NCBI GenBank assembly: GCA_028023455.1
Contig: JAQFVV010012403.1
Span: forward strand, 990,001 to 1,054,000
Origin: Epiperipatus broadwayi
Lineage: Eukaryota > Onychophora > Udeonychophora > Euonychophora > Peripatidae
DNA: 64,000 nt
Direction: 5' to 3'
Position numbers and translations under genes: made by a program. The notes beneath the pieces were generated by a model, which was not told the origin of the DNA, ran no database searches, and was given only the letters and a program-made list of their open reading frames with translations. Below are positions 21,851 through 35,157 of the stretch, in pieces (positions within the stretch are counted from its first letter, which is position 1; every line of letters begins with the position of its first letter).

Positions 21851-24429
21851 AAATAGTCATTTCTTTATCTTGTACAGTTAACCTACTATCATCACTCATA
21901 TTACTAAGCTCTGTTTTGATTTATTATTGTACTGTTTTTCTTTAACTATATTATTCTATTGTTATTTATTTTTCTTAATTATTTTCATTGTTGTACTATC
22001 AAAAAAATAAACTGAATTGTGAATGTAATTATATACATGATATGGGCCTTGCTATTATCCATGATTTCTTATATCAAAGAGAATATTTGGAAGCAAATGC
22101 ACGAGAGTTAGGAAATTTCGGAACTTCAAACAAATTTATTTAAGCTATTTCATTAATTTTATTCATTTAATAAATAGATTTTATAGACAGCTTAATTAAT
22201 AATAAAATATTAAAAATGGATCTGCTTACATTCCAACTAGAAGATAGAATCCATAATGGCTTTATAGTTTTTCAATTCTTCCATTATAATCATAGAATTG
22301 ACTTTCGTTATTTGTTTTATGATTTGTTTTTCCACATCTACATATCCAAGTGGAAGTTAAACTCCATTTATAAACCAGATGAAATGCTAGTAATATGTAA
22401 GATAATATTTTCCTATTGGATCAGAAAAAAAATATTTGAAACCTCATAACAAGTTCATTTTACACCATGATTCTTCAATGCTTGAAGATAATCTTGGTTA
22501 GTAATTGCTTATTTTGAAAGAAAAATAATATGGACTATAAAACTCTCTAGAATTGAATGCAACATCTTGAGAATATCAGAATTGTTGCTATTCCCCTCCC
22601 AAAGAAAACATGAATTAAAAAATACTAAAAGTTGTTTTTATGGTGTATTAAAAATTCTGATTTTAGCTACAATTCGAATTCATAGATCTCACTACTTTTT
22701 TATGAAAAATTTAAAAAGTAAACCCAAAATTGTTAGAATACATGTCTAGCATTGTCTTTTATTAGATCATAAATGAATTTACAGTCTCAATTTATTCACT
22801 TGTTTATTTTTTATGACAATATTATTATTTATTACTCTTTAATTATGCAATGTTTACATTGTGATTTTTTTTACTGCAATAGCTTTTGCAAAAAAAATTA
22901 CTAATATATATATATGTGATGTTAAATTACACCCACCCATGGTCATATTTTTTTGTTTATCACTAACAGAAGGCTGTTCTTTAATCTACTGTCTTTACTT
23001 AATTATTTTTATTTTATTTTTCAAATTAATATTTTAGATATTAAATTCCATTCTTTTTTGAAAAATTTTGTTTCAGATAAATTGCAAAAAAAAAGAATTA
23101 ATTTATAATATGAAATAAAATTTATTTCATTTGAAAATAAAATAGAAAGAAAAATAATAACTTACCCCTAATCATAAAAAAAAAAGGTTGTTGAAGGCTT
23201 AATATTTCTTGTGAGTCCTATTGGATCAATAAAGACTTTAATTTAGTAGATACATTTATATATGTATAAACTGTGTGCCTAAAGTATATTTAATTGGGTA
23301 AAACACAAGAGTATTGGGCAGAGAAGAAAAAATAAACAATGGCAAAACATTTTCTATATCAACCTAATGTGCCTAATCCTTAATGTTTGGAAATTACTTA
23401 TTGAATTTTCCCTTAAAAAAATAAATGGAGAAATCAGAAAGTCCTTGTACAAAATATATGAAATGTCTACTGTCTTCTACTTTTGACAGAATAGCCTAGC
23501 AGATCAGAGCACCATTTTGCATTCAATATTAATAAGTCTACACATCACTGATTTAATTCAGACATATTAGCTATTATTGATCATGATATTAATTCCAGAG
23601 AAAAGAGTGAAATATTACCATTCAAAATATTGTGCTCCATACCAATCCATGAGTTTTTCTAACAATTTAATGTATTAAAAAACTGTACATAAAGTTTGAA
23701 TTTTTGTAAAATCATTCAGTTTAATAATGGAAATAGTCTTACATGTAATTGCAGGTAAAACATGTCATCATCATAAACGTTTATACATTACTAGAATATT
23801 GCATACATATAGAAGTTGATATATGTCAACTAAATGTAATAATTGGTAATTGGGATTTGAAAATGATGTAACTCAGAGGAAAGCTAATCTTGCAGGTATG
23901 TGTTAATAACTCAGCACAAACAGTTGTATATATGTATGTAGCATTATTTTTCTCCTACAATTTAACATTTTCTCATATTATGTCCAAATATATTTTTTAT
24001 AGAATGTTTTAATATTTCCGACATTTTAAATTTACAATAAGCAGTTTACTTTTTGTTAAAAAATTTATGAGTGTGTATGTTTATGATTTATGATTTTTTT
24101 TTTGATAAATAATTCAAAGGTTATTTTTTCAGCCTAATTAATTTTGACCTTAACTGCAATCAAAAGAAAAAAATTAAGCATAAAATTTTTATTCAAAATA
24201 TTTTTGCATCTGATAAAAACTTTGAAGTCATAAAATTAATTTATTTAATCTTATTTATCTTTGCTAAAAATACAGTTTGAAATATGAATATGAAGTTATT
24301 TATTCTGTAAATATAAAAATTAAAGCACTTTTGAAACTTGAATTTTAATTATTTGGATTATATAATTGCATTTAAAGCATAACCACGCACGTTTTGTCAT
24401 GCTAGTAAAGTGATGACATAAAAGTTAAA
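21851..24429. other. AT-rich non-coding stretch; one weak tRNA-like patch
   Basis: At about 23498-23570 TAGCCTAGCAGATCAGAGCA resembles an A box, with TGATTTAATTCAGAC about 65 bp later as a poor B box; this may be a decayed SINE. Otherwise nothing was recognised, and the 22216-22449 and 22567-22749 frames have no family resemblance. Confidence 0.35.
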
Positions 24430-24432
24430 GTG

Positions 24433-24507
24433 GTGTGCTGTGATGTACTGTGACTTATCCTTAAACAGAGTCAGAAATCCCTCAGCAACTATGCCCAAAA
24501 AAACCTT
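24433..24507. repeat. Repeat family F, second copy
   Basis: Matches the insertion at 5519-5592 (TACTGTGACTT, TCCTTAAAC, CTCAGCAA and AACCT blocks). The pyrimidine-rich sequence that follows (24508-24700) has no partner at 5.6 kb. Confidence 0.65.
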
Positions 24508-25014
24508 TTAGTCACTTAACCTTCCATTCCCCACTCTAAACTTTCCCATAATCTGCTCCATCCCATTTCTACAACATAATCTTTGTCAACTCTGTGGCCT
24601 TTATATCTCAATCCCCCTTATCTTTTTCTAAACCCAGCATAAAAACCAATAACCCACTATATGTTTCTGAATTGAAGCTCCCCTTATGACTTTTTGTGCA
24701 TGAACATCACATAACCAATAATCAATTGGTTATATATATATATTAAAATTGTTTCACTTTAGAGAATGTGGAAGTGTTTTGAGAATTTTCGGTGTAAAAA
24801 AATTACTTTTAACACTGATAATAATTAAATAAAAATAATAAACATAATATAAGCATGCTTTTTAAAGTATGTATTTATAATTCTCGATCTTAACTCTAGG
24901 GTTATCATTTGAATTTGCATTGCCATTTATTCTGATTAGTTATTAATGCAATCTTCTCTATTGTAAACTTGAATAACCAATAAATACACATGCAATAACA
25001 TTCCATTCACACCC

Positions 25015-25290
25015 CCAAGTATTTTCTGGCTTATAGGTTGGGCATGGATCAAGTGCTCCTGCATTTTTGGATTGGAATGACCACGAAATTAAGTTGACTT
25101 TGGTTCAAAACATTAAGAACAGTTTGGTAGTAGAAAAAAATTATAAATGGCTGCTATATGCAAGGTACATCAGATACAACTGGTAAAAGTGTGCTATATT
25201 CAGATCCAGGAACTAGTTTGGGAAATGAGTGATATAGCACTGGATATAAAATTATTAAACATTATCATCTAATATCTATTGATTATTTAA
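25015..25290 (-). mobile_element. Decayed family B element
   Basis: Keeps family B landmarks in the order of the inverted unit: AAAACATTAAG, AAATGGCTGCT, TCAGATCCAGGA, ACTAGTTTGGGAA and ATCTATTGATTA. It is much more diverged than the 9-kb and 52-kb copies. Confidence 0.55.
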
Positions 25291-26602
25291 TATTCCAATA
25301 GATAGGATTAGTAATCAGAATAAATAGAGTTTAATCATGTAATGCATTGTGTAAGCTGGGAGGGGAGAAGCTAAAATGCATTTTCAATCAATGAGTGAAT
25401 AACAATTTAATATTTAAGTCAATAAAACAATAATAATAATCTTTATTATAACCTCATAGATTCCAATACCATTTAGAATGAATAGAAAACAAATAAAACA
25501 TTGCTCCAAGCTATCCTAAAATATAAGTATTATTTGCAATAAGCCAAAGATAAAGCAATAAAACTAAACATCTCTATCTTATAAATAGTAGCATAAAAAT
25601 AACAATGAATTACGCAGATACACTTTAATATTATTCATGAATCAACACATTGTTTGTAATAACGCAAACTTGTACCAAAAGTCAAACATTATTTATATTT
25701 AAATGAAATAATTCATGGATCATTGAAATAATAATCTTAATATGCCATGGGAGGTTACAATATCATGATATCCAACAAAATATATAACTCAATAAATTTT
25801 GAATTATAACTAAATAAAATAAAAATACTGCTAACTCAACTATACTATTCCACTAATATTAATATACTCTTATTAACTAAATCTATTATAATATTAAATA
25901 CTTAGTAATAATACAAAATCAAATAACTAAATGTATCTTTCCATTTTCACCAACTTAATTAATATAAAATAAAATTATCCTATTAAATAACCTTAAGATT
26001 TTCAACATCCAATCATAACAATATATAAATAAAATGAAAGATCCTTATTTGGTGCTTATTCCAACAATTGATAAATCACATCTAATTACTCTTCAGTTTA
26101 TTAAAGCTAAGTTATTAAAACTTTAAACTAACTATCAAAGCCTATGAATGATTATTAGATTTATTACAGTCAAATATGAATATTAATGGGTTGCTCCACT
26201 GTAACCTGTCATACGCTTGCATCAGCTGATTTGTTGAAATTTTGTTTTCTTTTTTAAATTGCACAAAAATTATAAGCACAATGTCAAAAGAAATACCAGC
26301 ATTCATTGCCTCTTCAAAATCTGTTTGAAATGGCATATCTTGAGTTGACATTGGATAAAATTTGAATTTTTTATTAATATTTTTAGTAGTAGGTACATTT
26401 AATTTTTTCTTTTCTGCTGAGTTTACTAGTGTGCATGAAGAATAAGGGCAGATTTTTGTAATCAGCCAAAGTCAGTAATAAAATGGATTAAAAACATACA
26501 GATAATTCATATTTCAAGGCCTTCAATATGATAAAAACATAATCATGGAATAACGTTTTCAATTTTAATTTTTTAATTATTTGATAAATAGTATAATAAT
26601 GT
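25291..26602. other. AT-rich non-coding stretch, nothing recognised
   Basis: Extremely AT-rich; no repeat partner or coding frame supported. Confidence 0.4.
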
Positions 26603-26635
26603 TTTTCTGAAGGTTTGTGATGATGGTGTTCTAGC

Positions 26636-27124
26636 TGTATTTTTATATTGGACTATTTCCATCATCTAATATGTGTGTTGAATGTGTTTAGAAAAGTTTA
26701 ATATTAGTTAAACATTCCAAATGCATTCAACTGTTAGTAATATCACAGCAAACAAATGTTAGTAATATCACAGCAAACAGGTTAGTTTATGCACTAACTG
26801 TTAGTAATATCACAGCAAACAGGTTAGTATATACACAACGTTTTGAGAGGTATTTTTCTCCCCTCTTCTTCAGGTGTTGCTGGCCTGACCAGTGACAGTA
26901 CTAGCATGGGATTTGAACCTGGGTCCTTAGATTCTTGATAATTGAACTTTAAGGTAACGCTCTAACCAACTGAGCCATCCTGCCAAAGGCAACAGTATGT
27001 AGTAATTTCATATACTTATCTATGAGGTTCCTCCTGATTTCTCCACTTTTTCCTCAGAGCAAACTTTTCTAAACACATTCAACACACATATTAGATGATG
27101 GAAATAGTCCAATATAAAAATACA
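26636..27124 (-). mobile_element. Family A element, best copy: 64-bp perfect TIRs and an internal tRNA-like unit
   Basis: The 64 bp at 26636-26699 is the exact reverse complement of 27061-27124. Inside, on the minus strand, GGATGGCTCAGTTGGTTAGA (A-box type, about 26961-26980) is followed by GGTTCAAATCCC (B-box type, 26908-26919), so a SINE-like Pol III unit sits between DNA-transposon-like ends. The CAGTGACAGTACTAGCATGG block is shared with copies at 1.5 and 21.6 kb. The segment at about 26730-26825 holds three copies of a TGTTAGTAATATCACAGCAA unit. No protein is encoded. An extra ~33 bp outside the left TIR (about 26603-26635) matches, inverted, the sequence outside the right end at 1842-1875, so the true element may be longer. 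Confidence 0.85.
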
Positions 27125-30100
27125 GTATAATAATGTATTTGCATTTGTATTGGTATGTCTGTGTACTATATAAATTATAATATTAAATCATTTATGCTCT
27201 TTATTATACAGTATATACATTTGTATTCAAATATAACAAAAATGGTTTATGTTCAATGTAATTTTGGATCTCTGATCCAAGAACCTTATTTTATAGATAT
27301 AATGATTCTCAAAAGGTTTAATTATTTATTAATGTGTTATGTTATTGCACTTGCACGTTTGTGTTTGTATAATAAGTAATGATTTACATATATAGAGCAG
27401 TGCAATGAAAATTTAAAAACTGGTTATCAGATATACAGAAAGATTGCAGTAAAGCAATCACAAAATTTACTGGGCATAATACCATGTGAAAATATAAACA
27501 CTTAAAACCAATAAAGAGAGATTTCAAATGGTGTGTGTGTGTGTGTGTGTAGTGATAACCACAATGGTTATGTATATACCACATGGAATTGTATGCAGGA
27601 AAAGAATCAGATTCTGATTCTTGCCTATGCCTTGATACTCATGCTGTGGAGTCAGTAGTTTTTCCACATCTTGCATCACATTATTTTTAAGTCTATAGCT
27701 AGGAAATGAGGTATATTCAAATAAATTATATCTCTGTGGGTCAGTAAATATAACAAGATAATATCACTGATGTGCATAAGGAATATAAACATCACTGTTG
27801 TACATGAAAAAATAAAGTGAAAAGATAAGTCATTTTATCATTGATAGAGACAATATCCTACAATTTCTAGTTTTAGATAGACAAGAAGCCAATTGCTATG
27901 ATGACAAATGCATATCCACCTTCTGGAAATGATTTGTTTTGTATCTTCTATTATGATAAATCTTTTTTTTATAGATGCCTTTGAGATTTGTTAACTTTTG
28001 GGATACAAGATAAAAAGGAAGAATTTTTATGTGAAGTTTTGGAGATTCTGAAGCTATGGATTATCTCTGGTAAGAAGTATTATATATGGTTTGAAAGATA
28101 TTTTTTAAGGAATACAATGAAATCATTAATAAAGATGTAATTTGAACTTAATTAATGATAAATTAGAAATTATTAACAAACAATAAAGTAATAATTATGG
28201 TGGATAATGACATTTCTTTTTTTTCTTATTTTTTAAATGGTAATCACTATTTGTCTTGTCTTAATGTTTTCCTTAGTTTTTCTAGTTTTGATCAATGTAA
28301 AGTTTGTTGCTCTAATCTTATTAAAATTGAAGTTATTGTGAAAATTGTGCTCAAGTTAGTTTTTTAACAAATTTAATATGGCACCTGGGTATGCAAGCTG
28401 TTAAAATTTAATATCTATACTAAATTTACAATCCACATTAACAAACATTAAATATAATTAAAGCAAATTACTCTAATTTGTTAGAGAATCACATATATTG
28501 CTAATACCAGCTCTATAACTAAGATTATGATTTTTATGGTTGTATACTGACTTAATATAGCATTCATTTTTAATCAATAATGACTTTCCAAAAATATGCA
28601 AACATTTTATTGCAACTACCTTTACTCATCTTAAATAATTATCATATTTGCACCTTTATCAATCATCAAAATTCAATATAATTTCTATTTTAGTATATCT
28701 ATATATTTAGCAATGAAAAATCAGTTAATTTATTGCTGTATAAAATTTATGCCTGGTCCAAAACAAGAATTAGATTCAATACAAAAAAATGATCCTGTAG
28801 TTTTGATTTCTGAATTATTTTTGTAACTGCTTCTGGTGAATTATGTAATATAATCAATTAGTGAATATTTTCTTATCCAAATGTGATTATATAATAACTT
28901 TGCATTGTAAAATTGATTGACAACCAAGCAAGTTTACTTATTTTAAATTAATTCAAAATTTATTAACAATTTGATATGAATCAATATATATATATATATA
29001 TGGCAAATAAATATTTAAAATACATGCATATAATCAGATTATGCATTAAGCAATAGTTTTTCAATTAACATTAACTTCATATTTAAATAAATAATTGCAC
29101 ATCAACCTCCATTTATTGGATACTAAATACAAACACATGTTTATGTAACACAAAAAGATGGTGTAGGGCATTTATACTTTCTAACATATGAGACAGTTCA
29201 AGATATATCTTCTTTCTATATTTTATATAAAATATACTTAATTGAGATATAATATATATTAAAATGGTTATGTGTCTTATGGCATACAATAATATAGTAG
29301 TGTGTTTCCATGTATATATATGAAGTTGAAAGAAAAAAGAGGAATAAACACAGAATTATTTTGTATATAGAAGAATAACAGTTAAGGATTAAAAAATTTT
29401 GAATTAAAAAAAATATTGTTAATTAAACATTTAAAAAGGTCTAATTAATATTTTATTAATTCTGGTTTTGAAATTAAAACAAGAATGTTTTTATGTTACA
29501 ATAGATATACTGGTAATTATCAAATTTCACTATCCATTTTGATTAGCAAATTTTTTAAAATTAAAGCTTGTAAAATATATTTTGATAAAAATCCTACAAA
29601 GTTGTTTTTGAAATGATTAATTGGAAAGAGTCATTAACTTTTTTCAATCAATGTAAAGAAAACTTATTGTTAATTATTGAGTTTTTTTTTAAAAAAATCC
29701 CATCCTGACTGTAAAAACATCAGAAAAAGAGTTATATGAAGTTTGAATTTTATAAATTATGACAGCATGATGACTATAAAGATATACAGTAGAGTTTGAA
29801 TTTACATGGAAGCAAGACAGATTTTATGTGATTCATAATTCATATATATATATATGTTTATTAGATGGCATAGAGATTGAAGAGAGCTCACAGTAGGACA
29901 ACAGTTACCCAGATTATATATTTTTTGAAGATGACAAGTCAGTCTATGGTTTTAGAAGAGACAAGATTATTAAAAGATTACCATGCTATATAGATAGTTT
30001 TATCAATATGCATAAAAGCAAAAACAAAGATAATACATTCTGTATATAAACTATTTACAGATATCTATTACTTTTAAAAGTAAATAATTTTTGACTAAAT

Positions 30101-30287
30101 TATTCAACTAAAACTAGAATAATGAAAGAAAATAATAAATGACCACTTCCAGTTTTATTTATTAAAAGTGACAATCATAAACGTTTTTAGTAAAAATGAC
30201 AATTGTTAAAATCTCTAATGTAAAAGTAAAACAACTTCTAAAAACAAAGAATTGATTCATAAATGATTTTATTTGAAATTTTTTTAC
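27125..30287. other. AT-rich non-coding stretch with a short (GT)n
   Basis: (GT)n of about 20 bp at 27532-27551 and short (TA)n runs near 28985 and 29845. No repeat partner or gene recognised in about 3 kb. Confidence 0.4.
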
Positions 30288-30432
30288 AAAAATGTAAACT
30301 TATTTTGTCTTGCGTTGTTAGCCGAGAGGTATCGCAACCGCCATGCAAGCAAGTAGTTGGTTGCAGACGGGTGTGGGTTCGCGTCCCGGCAGATGCTATG
30401 ACATATGAAAAAAAAAAAAAATGTAAACTTAT
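30288..30432 (+). mobile_element. tRNA-derived SINE with 16-bp target-site duplications
   Basis: TTGCGTTGTTAGCCGAGAGG contains a Ser/Leu-type A box (TAGCCGAGAGG). GGGTTCGCGTCCCGG contains the B box. GATGCTATGACATATG then leads into a long A-tract. AAAAATGTAAACTTAT flanks it at 30288-30303 and 30417-30432. A sister copy at 56.02 kb shares nearly the whole body. The intact promoter boxes, long tail and perfect duplications suggest a relatively young insertion. Confidence 0.92.
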
Positions 30433-31014
30433 AAAATCTTATTGTAAGTGAACAAACAGTAGCCAAAAGTTTTTTTAAGAAAATAACTTTCCAAACTGAA
30501 TCTCACAATAATTTTCCTTTTTTTAAAAAAAATATTTTTTTACTCTTAGAAATAATGAATTAATTAATAACTTTGATTCATACTATCTATTTTTATATAT
30601 ATACACATTTATCTGTAGACCCACATATATGTTAATAATTTATGTATTTTTAAAAATGAATTAAATTTTATTATTAGTTCATCACAATTTTGATATGTAT
30701 TTTTTATAGAGGCACATCTATATGCTGATATATAGATATTTTATGTAAACCTATTAAGATATTTGTAAGACACAATGTGATAGTTTATTTCTTTTGTATT
30801 ACTCAAAATCAGAATATCAAATTTATATTTGTAGCATAATCAGCAGACCTTAATGTCATTTTATTATTTTTTATTAACCTTTTAACCACTAATTACTTTA
30901 TTGGCCAAGTGAGGTAAAAGAGTAAATTTTTGATTGGTCAACTCACAAACTCAATGTCAAAATATATTCACCTTTTAATATTATATTCATTTTAGTTTTG
31001 TTTGTAAAAAGTAT

Positions 31015-31500
31015 ATTATTAATTTGTCAGATTATGAAAGTGAACAAAAGTTTTTTCAAAAATAAATTTCTGTTTATATTTCTAGAAATATTTGATAGCG
31101 GCAAATCTAAAAATGAATGCTAGGCCAACTAGAAAGTGTTATGATGTCATTGATTTTTTCTATCTCAGTTTTACATTCCTGAAAAATAAATCATTTTTAC
31201 TAAAATCTTATATATTTTTCTATAATAATTTTATTTTTAGCACATTTTATCAAAATAATTTATAATATGTCAAAAAAATACTTTTTAAAATGGTCTAAAA
31301 CATTCGTTTATCACTTTCGAAATGGTTTGAGTGATTGACAAGTGAATTCTTTTGTTCTCAATAGTGGAGAGCCAATCAAAGCTTAGAATAGACTGCCTCG
31401 ATCCTTTGTTAACACCTTAAATCAGTTTTATTGATTTTTTACTTGTAAAATAATTCAAGAGAGGGCAGCATCTTACGGAACTTTTTAAAACCTTTCAAAT
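31015..31500 (+). repeat. Dispersed repeat family G, distant copy
   Basis: 31020-31080 matches 985-1040 closely (AATTTGTCA, AAAGTGAACAAAAG and AAAAATAAATTTCT blocks). The end near 31420-31450 matches the TTATTGATTTATTAGTTGTAA region. The middle has diverged or differs by indels. Confidence 0.6.
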
Positions 31501-31543
31501 GACGGTAAAATCTTTGCCATAGTGCTAAAAATGATGGATTTTC

Positions 31544-31570
31544 GATGACTTGAAGTGGCTTCAAGTCATC
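31544..31570. repeat. Perfect 12-bp stem, 3-nt loop hairpin
   Basis: GATGACTTGAAG, TGG, CTTCAAGTCATC form an exact inverted repeat. No T-run or gene context defines a role. Confidence 0.85.
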
Positions 31571-32300
31571 TCAAAAAATTCACGGAAAAGGTTAATAAAT
31601 TGATATATCATTATTAAGGTTATTCCAGTAAATCTATTCAAACTGAAAATAGTTTTAGAATATTATATAGTTGTATTACATCTCTTGCTTTGCTCATTAA
31701 TCTGGATTCATGCATAATGATCTATTATAGAAATGGGGTTTATATCTAGTATTTATGGACATTCGGTTGTTGATGATTTCTTTATTTCTCTAATGATGGA
31801 TAGCACAAAGGGGATATCCTTTAATGTCCATGCATTACATTTCATTTTATTTATTATTTCTTTAGAAATTTAGTTTATAGTTGACCAATTCACTAATTAT
31901 ACTAAGTAGCCAAAGCATTGATGATGTTGAGCATGTTTTAGTATCACAACATCATTTTTTTAATTGTTATATTCTACTGTAATAGCATCTAAGTTTGTGC
32001 ATCCAAATCATTGTTTAAATAATCTGTCCCAAGCTGGCAAAATCTAAAAATTAGCCTGATCTATAATAGACCCATTTCAAATCCAGTCACAAGATTGACT
32101 GTTGATTTATTTTTATTAATGATCATTCATGATGATGAATAATTATTATTCTGATGTAAGGTTGGTGAATTTATAGTTGGCTCTGGGTTGATCTCTCATG
32201 CTCATTCCTTTTATATTCAATTTTATATTTTGATTTGGGATTGATGATAATAATTTTCCATCACCCTAGGTTCACTCTAATTCTTTGTACCATTACACTA

Positions 32301-34249
32301 TATATAAAATGAATATACTTATTTGTTAATATAGATAAAAATGAATATTTTAAATTAAAACAATAATTACAATTCTTTAAAATATAAATTCACACTTAGA
32401 AAAACATAGCTCTCTTATATTTAGGTATATAAATAGATCACTAAACCTAAAATTATATCACTACTTATATCAATAAATAGGACATATATTAAATGAAAAG
32501 AATATATATATTTATAATAATAAATATAAACAAATGACATGAGTAATAGTTTTTAAATAGGCCTTTCTAAAATTGTTCCATAGTTCTAATGTTTATTTTT
32601 TATATTGAAATCTGACAATTTTTTATTATTCCAGAAAAAATAGCAATATCATGAAAAGCTATAATCCCAACATTTTCTAAGTACCCAAATTATCTTTTCA
32701 TTTAGCAGATATTTGATCTATATAATGTTATAAGTGTGCAAACACTAATTTATAACCATGATGATGCAAATGTAGATATCCTTTCATTTAGCAAGTAATC
32801 AATTCATAAAACATTTCAAGTGAACAGATGTTTGTTTCATCCTTAATGATGCTACAGAAACTGAACCAATTTTTATCTGGTGAATAAACTATTCATCAAG
32901 CTTATAAAATTATATTACAAGGTGAACATAATCTTTGTGTATATTTTATGTAGTTAGATTTTTAGACTTCATCAGTGAAAAGTAGGTAATATCCATTTTT
33001 TAAAGTAAAGAAACATTCCAATTGTTTTGAAATGCCAAGAATTAATTTTCATATTTCAATAAATTGTCACCTGTCATAAATTTAATGATTCTGTCTGGTC
33101 ACTGTACAAATATTATTGCTTTCAGCCAATCATATTTATTTTACAATCATATACTTTTAAAAATAAATTTAAAAAATCATAAGAAAGAACTTAGATTTGC
33201 TTCTGTTGAAGCCAAAGTAGAGAGAGAGACTTCTAATCACTCAATTCTATTTATAACTTTTCCCATTGATGGCAAAGTAACTATAGCAATACCCTTTTTA
33301 GACAATTCTAATCACCATCTCTCAGAAAAAAAAAATTATACAAAAATAAAATAAAATATTTTAGAATTATTACATAAGACAAACATTGATGTTTCATAAT
33401 ACAAATATTCTTCTATTCAAATACAAACTAGACAATTAAGACTGCATTCTTTCATACTACAATGGAAATAAACTTTTTACACATATCTTTCAAATATAAT
33501 ATTATGCAAATAAAACAACAAATATACTAACGACAATAAACATACAACCATTCTAAAAAAGTGCATGTGAGAGGTTTCAGCCTTTCAATTTAATTTCAAC
33601 TGTTTGCACTTTATAAATAAATATTATTTACATGTGTTATTATCAATTCATAACATCTGAAAAACTACTGCATAGTAAATCGTAAGATTTCATGCTGATT
33701 ATTTATAAATAAGGCTCAGTGAGTTAAATAGGAAGATATTTAAAGCCCCATGCTCTCAAATCAAAATGCTTTTCACTGGCTTATATATATATATATATAG
33801 AAAGTTAAGTAAAGAAAAGGGTGAAACCATCATTTTCTTGTAAAATCTGTCTTGTGTTGTGATTTGAGAGCCCTCTAGACAGCTATCATTACATGTGATT
33901 GGCTGTCATACAAGCATTCTAAAAAAGCACATGCGAGAGGTTTTAGCCTTTCAATTTAATTTATTATTGTGAATGCAGTAACAAAAATACATATAATAAC
34001 AAAAGAATAATTTTATCCAAAGTATATGCTTTATTATTAATATATTCATTTTCAAATGAATAAAGTCAATTTACAATCTTATATAATACAATGAATAGTA
34101 AACATTTTTATATGAATGCTATCATGGTCATAGCAACACTATTCAATGCTTCAGAGGTTAACATATCCACTATCAAAATCAAATAATGAAAAAAGATATG
34201 ATTGACATTTTACCACGTACTAAAACTCATCTCAGACTTCAGTAGGTAC
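32301..34249 (+). repeat. Family D long direct repeat, copy 1
   Basis: Collinear with 35158-37377 at moderate divergence, interrupted by one extra segment (about 33549-33962). Shared landmarks are GTGCAAACACTAATTTATA, TTCATTTAGCAAGTAATCAA, CCAATTTTTATCTGGTG and, at the end, TCA-GACTTCAGTAGGTA. Only about 0.9 kb separates the copies, so this is either a local segmental duplication or the two long terminal repeats of an element with a degraded interior. No TG...CA ends, primer site or retroviral-type protein is visible. The 96-codon frame at 33064 is not conserved in copy 2. It preserves an unoccupied target site at 34008-34021 for the hairpin element in copy 2. Confidence 0.85.
33549..33962. 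repeat. Insertion bounded by 48-bp direct repeats in family D copy 1
   Basis: CATTCTAAAAAAG-CATG-GAGAGG begins two similar 48-bp blocks at 33549-33597 and 33915-33962, with about 320 bp between. Copy 2 lacks the interval, so it is an insertion or duplication specific to copy 1. The inside has a (TA)n run and inverted TGATTTGAGAG-like blocks. Confidence 0.7.
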
Positions 34250-35157
34250 AACATCTCCCTTCTATTGGACCAAAATTCTTTTTCTCTTTCTTTTTCTTTT
34301 CTTTTTTAAAACTAATAACAGTGTTTTTTTTACTATTACCTTTAAATGTATACAATAAACCATCTTCACCTAAATATACACAAATGCCCATTCTTTTTTT
34401 TCTTCATCTTCATATATTCTTTAATAATTCAATCATATGAATCCTAAATACTTCATTAGTATGCTCACTAAAAACAAGTCAAAACTTAATTATTCATTTA
34501 TTCTCATCTTATTATATTCCCATCAGTTCATTATATGTCTCCAATAAATAACACATCAAAACATTATGACTATCAAAAAAATTGGCTTATTCAATATTCA
34601 TTAACAATGTACCATAAAGTACAATTATGCATCTGTATTTTTTATCCTTCATGAAATTTGTCAATTACAGTTGCTAAAGCTTTATTATAAATTTGAAAAT
34701 AACTCTTTATAAACTTCTTCTTTTAATAACCTCATCAATAATATAACCTGAAATTTATTATAGACCAACCATTATGATATCTAACTTGTCATCATTGTCA
34801 TGATACTACAAAAACATTAATAATGCTTCTTTTATATTACATATTTCCAACTTGTTTTCCAATATAATATTCATTTTAAGACTACCTCCATTATTTACCT
34901 TTGAAGATAAACTTATGTTCCCGAGGTTTTATTTCTAAAGCAAATTATTTAGTATTCATATTAAAATTATTTAAAACAACTATTGTTAACTAACATCTAA
35001 TAGCTGTAGGTCTTTATTATTTATCATGTTTGCACTAGGTTTATATATCTCATTTCTTTAAGTGATTTCCAAAATATTCTTAATTTTAGGATTACATAAC
35101 AATTCAAAATATTTCATAAGGATTGATATAGTTAATGAAAATATTAAAAAAAATTAT
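34250..35157. other. Spacer between family D copies
   Basis: A pyrimidine-rich patch (34255-34320) starts right after the copy 1 end with AACATCTCCCTTCTATTGGA; the rest is AT-rich. No gag or pol similarity was seen, so it does not by itself support an LTR-element interpretation. Confidence 0.45.

Noticed and set aside
30304-30416. Functional tRNA gene
   Set aside because: It has the A and B boxes but no proper cloverleaf, plus a poly-A tail and target duplications, so it is a SINE.
33064-33354. 96-codon plus-strand frame in family D copy 1
   Set aside because: The equivalent region of copy 2 (about 35940-36230) is interrupted, so there is no sign of coding constraint.
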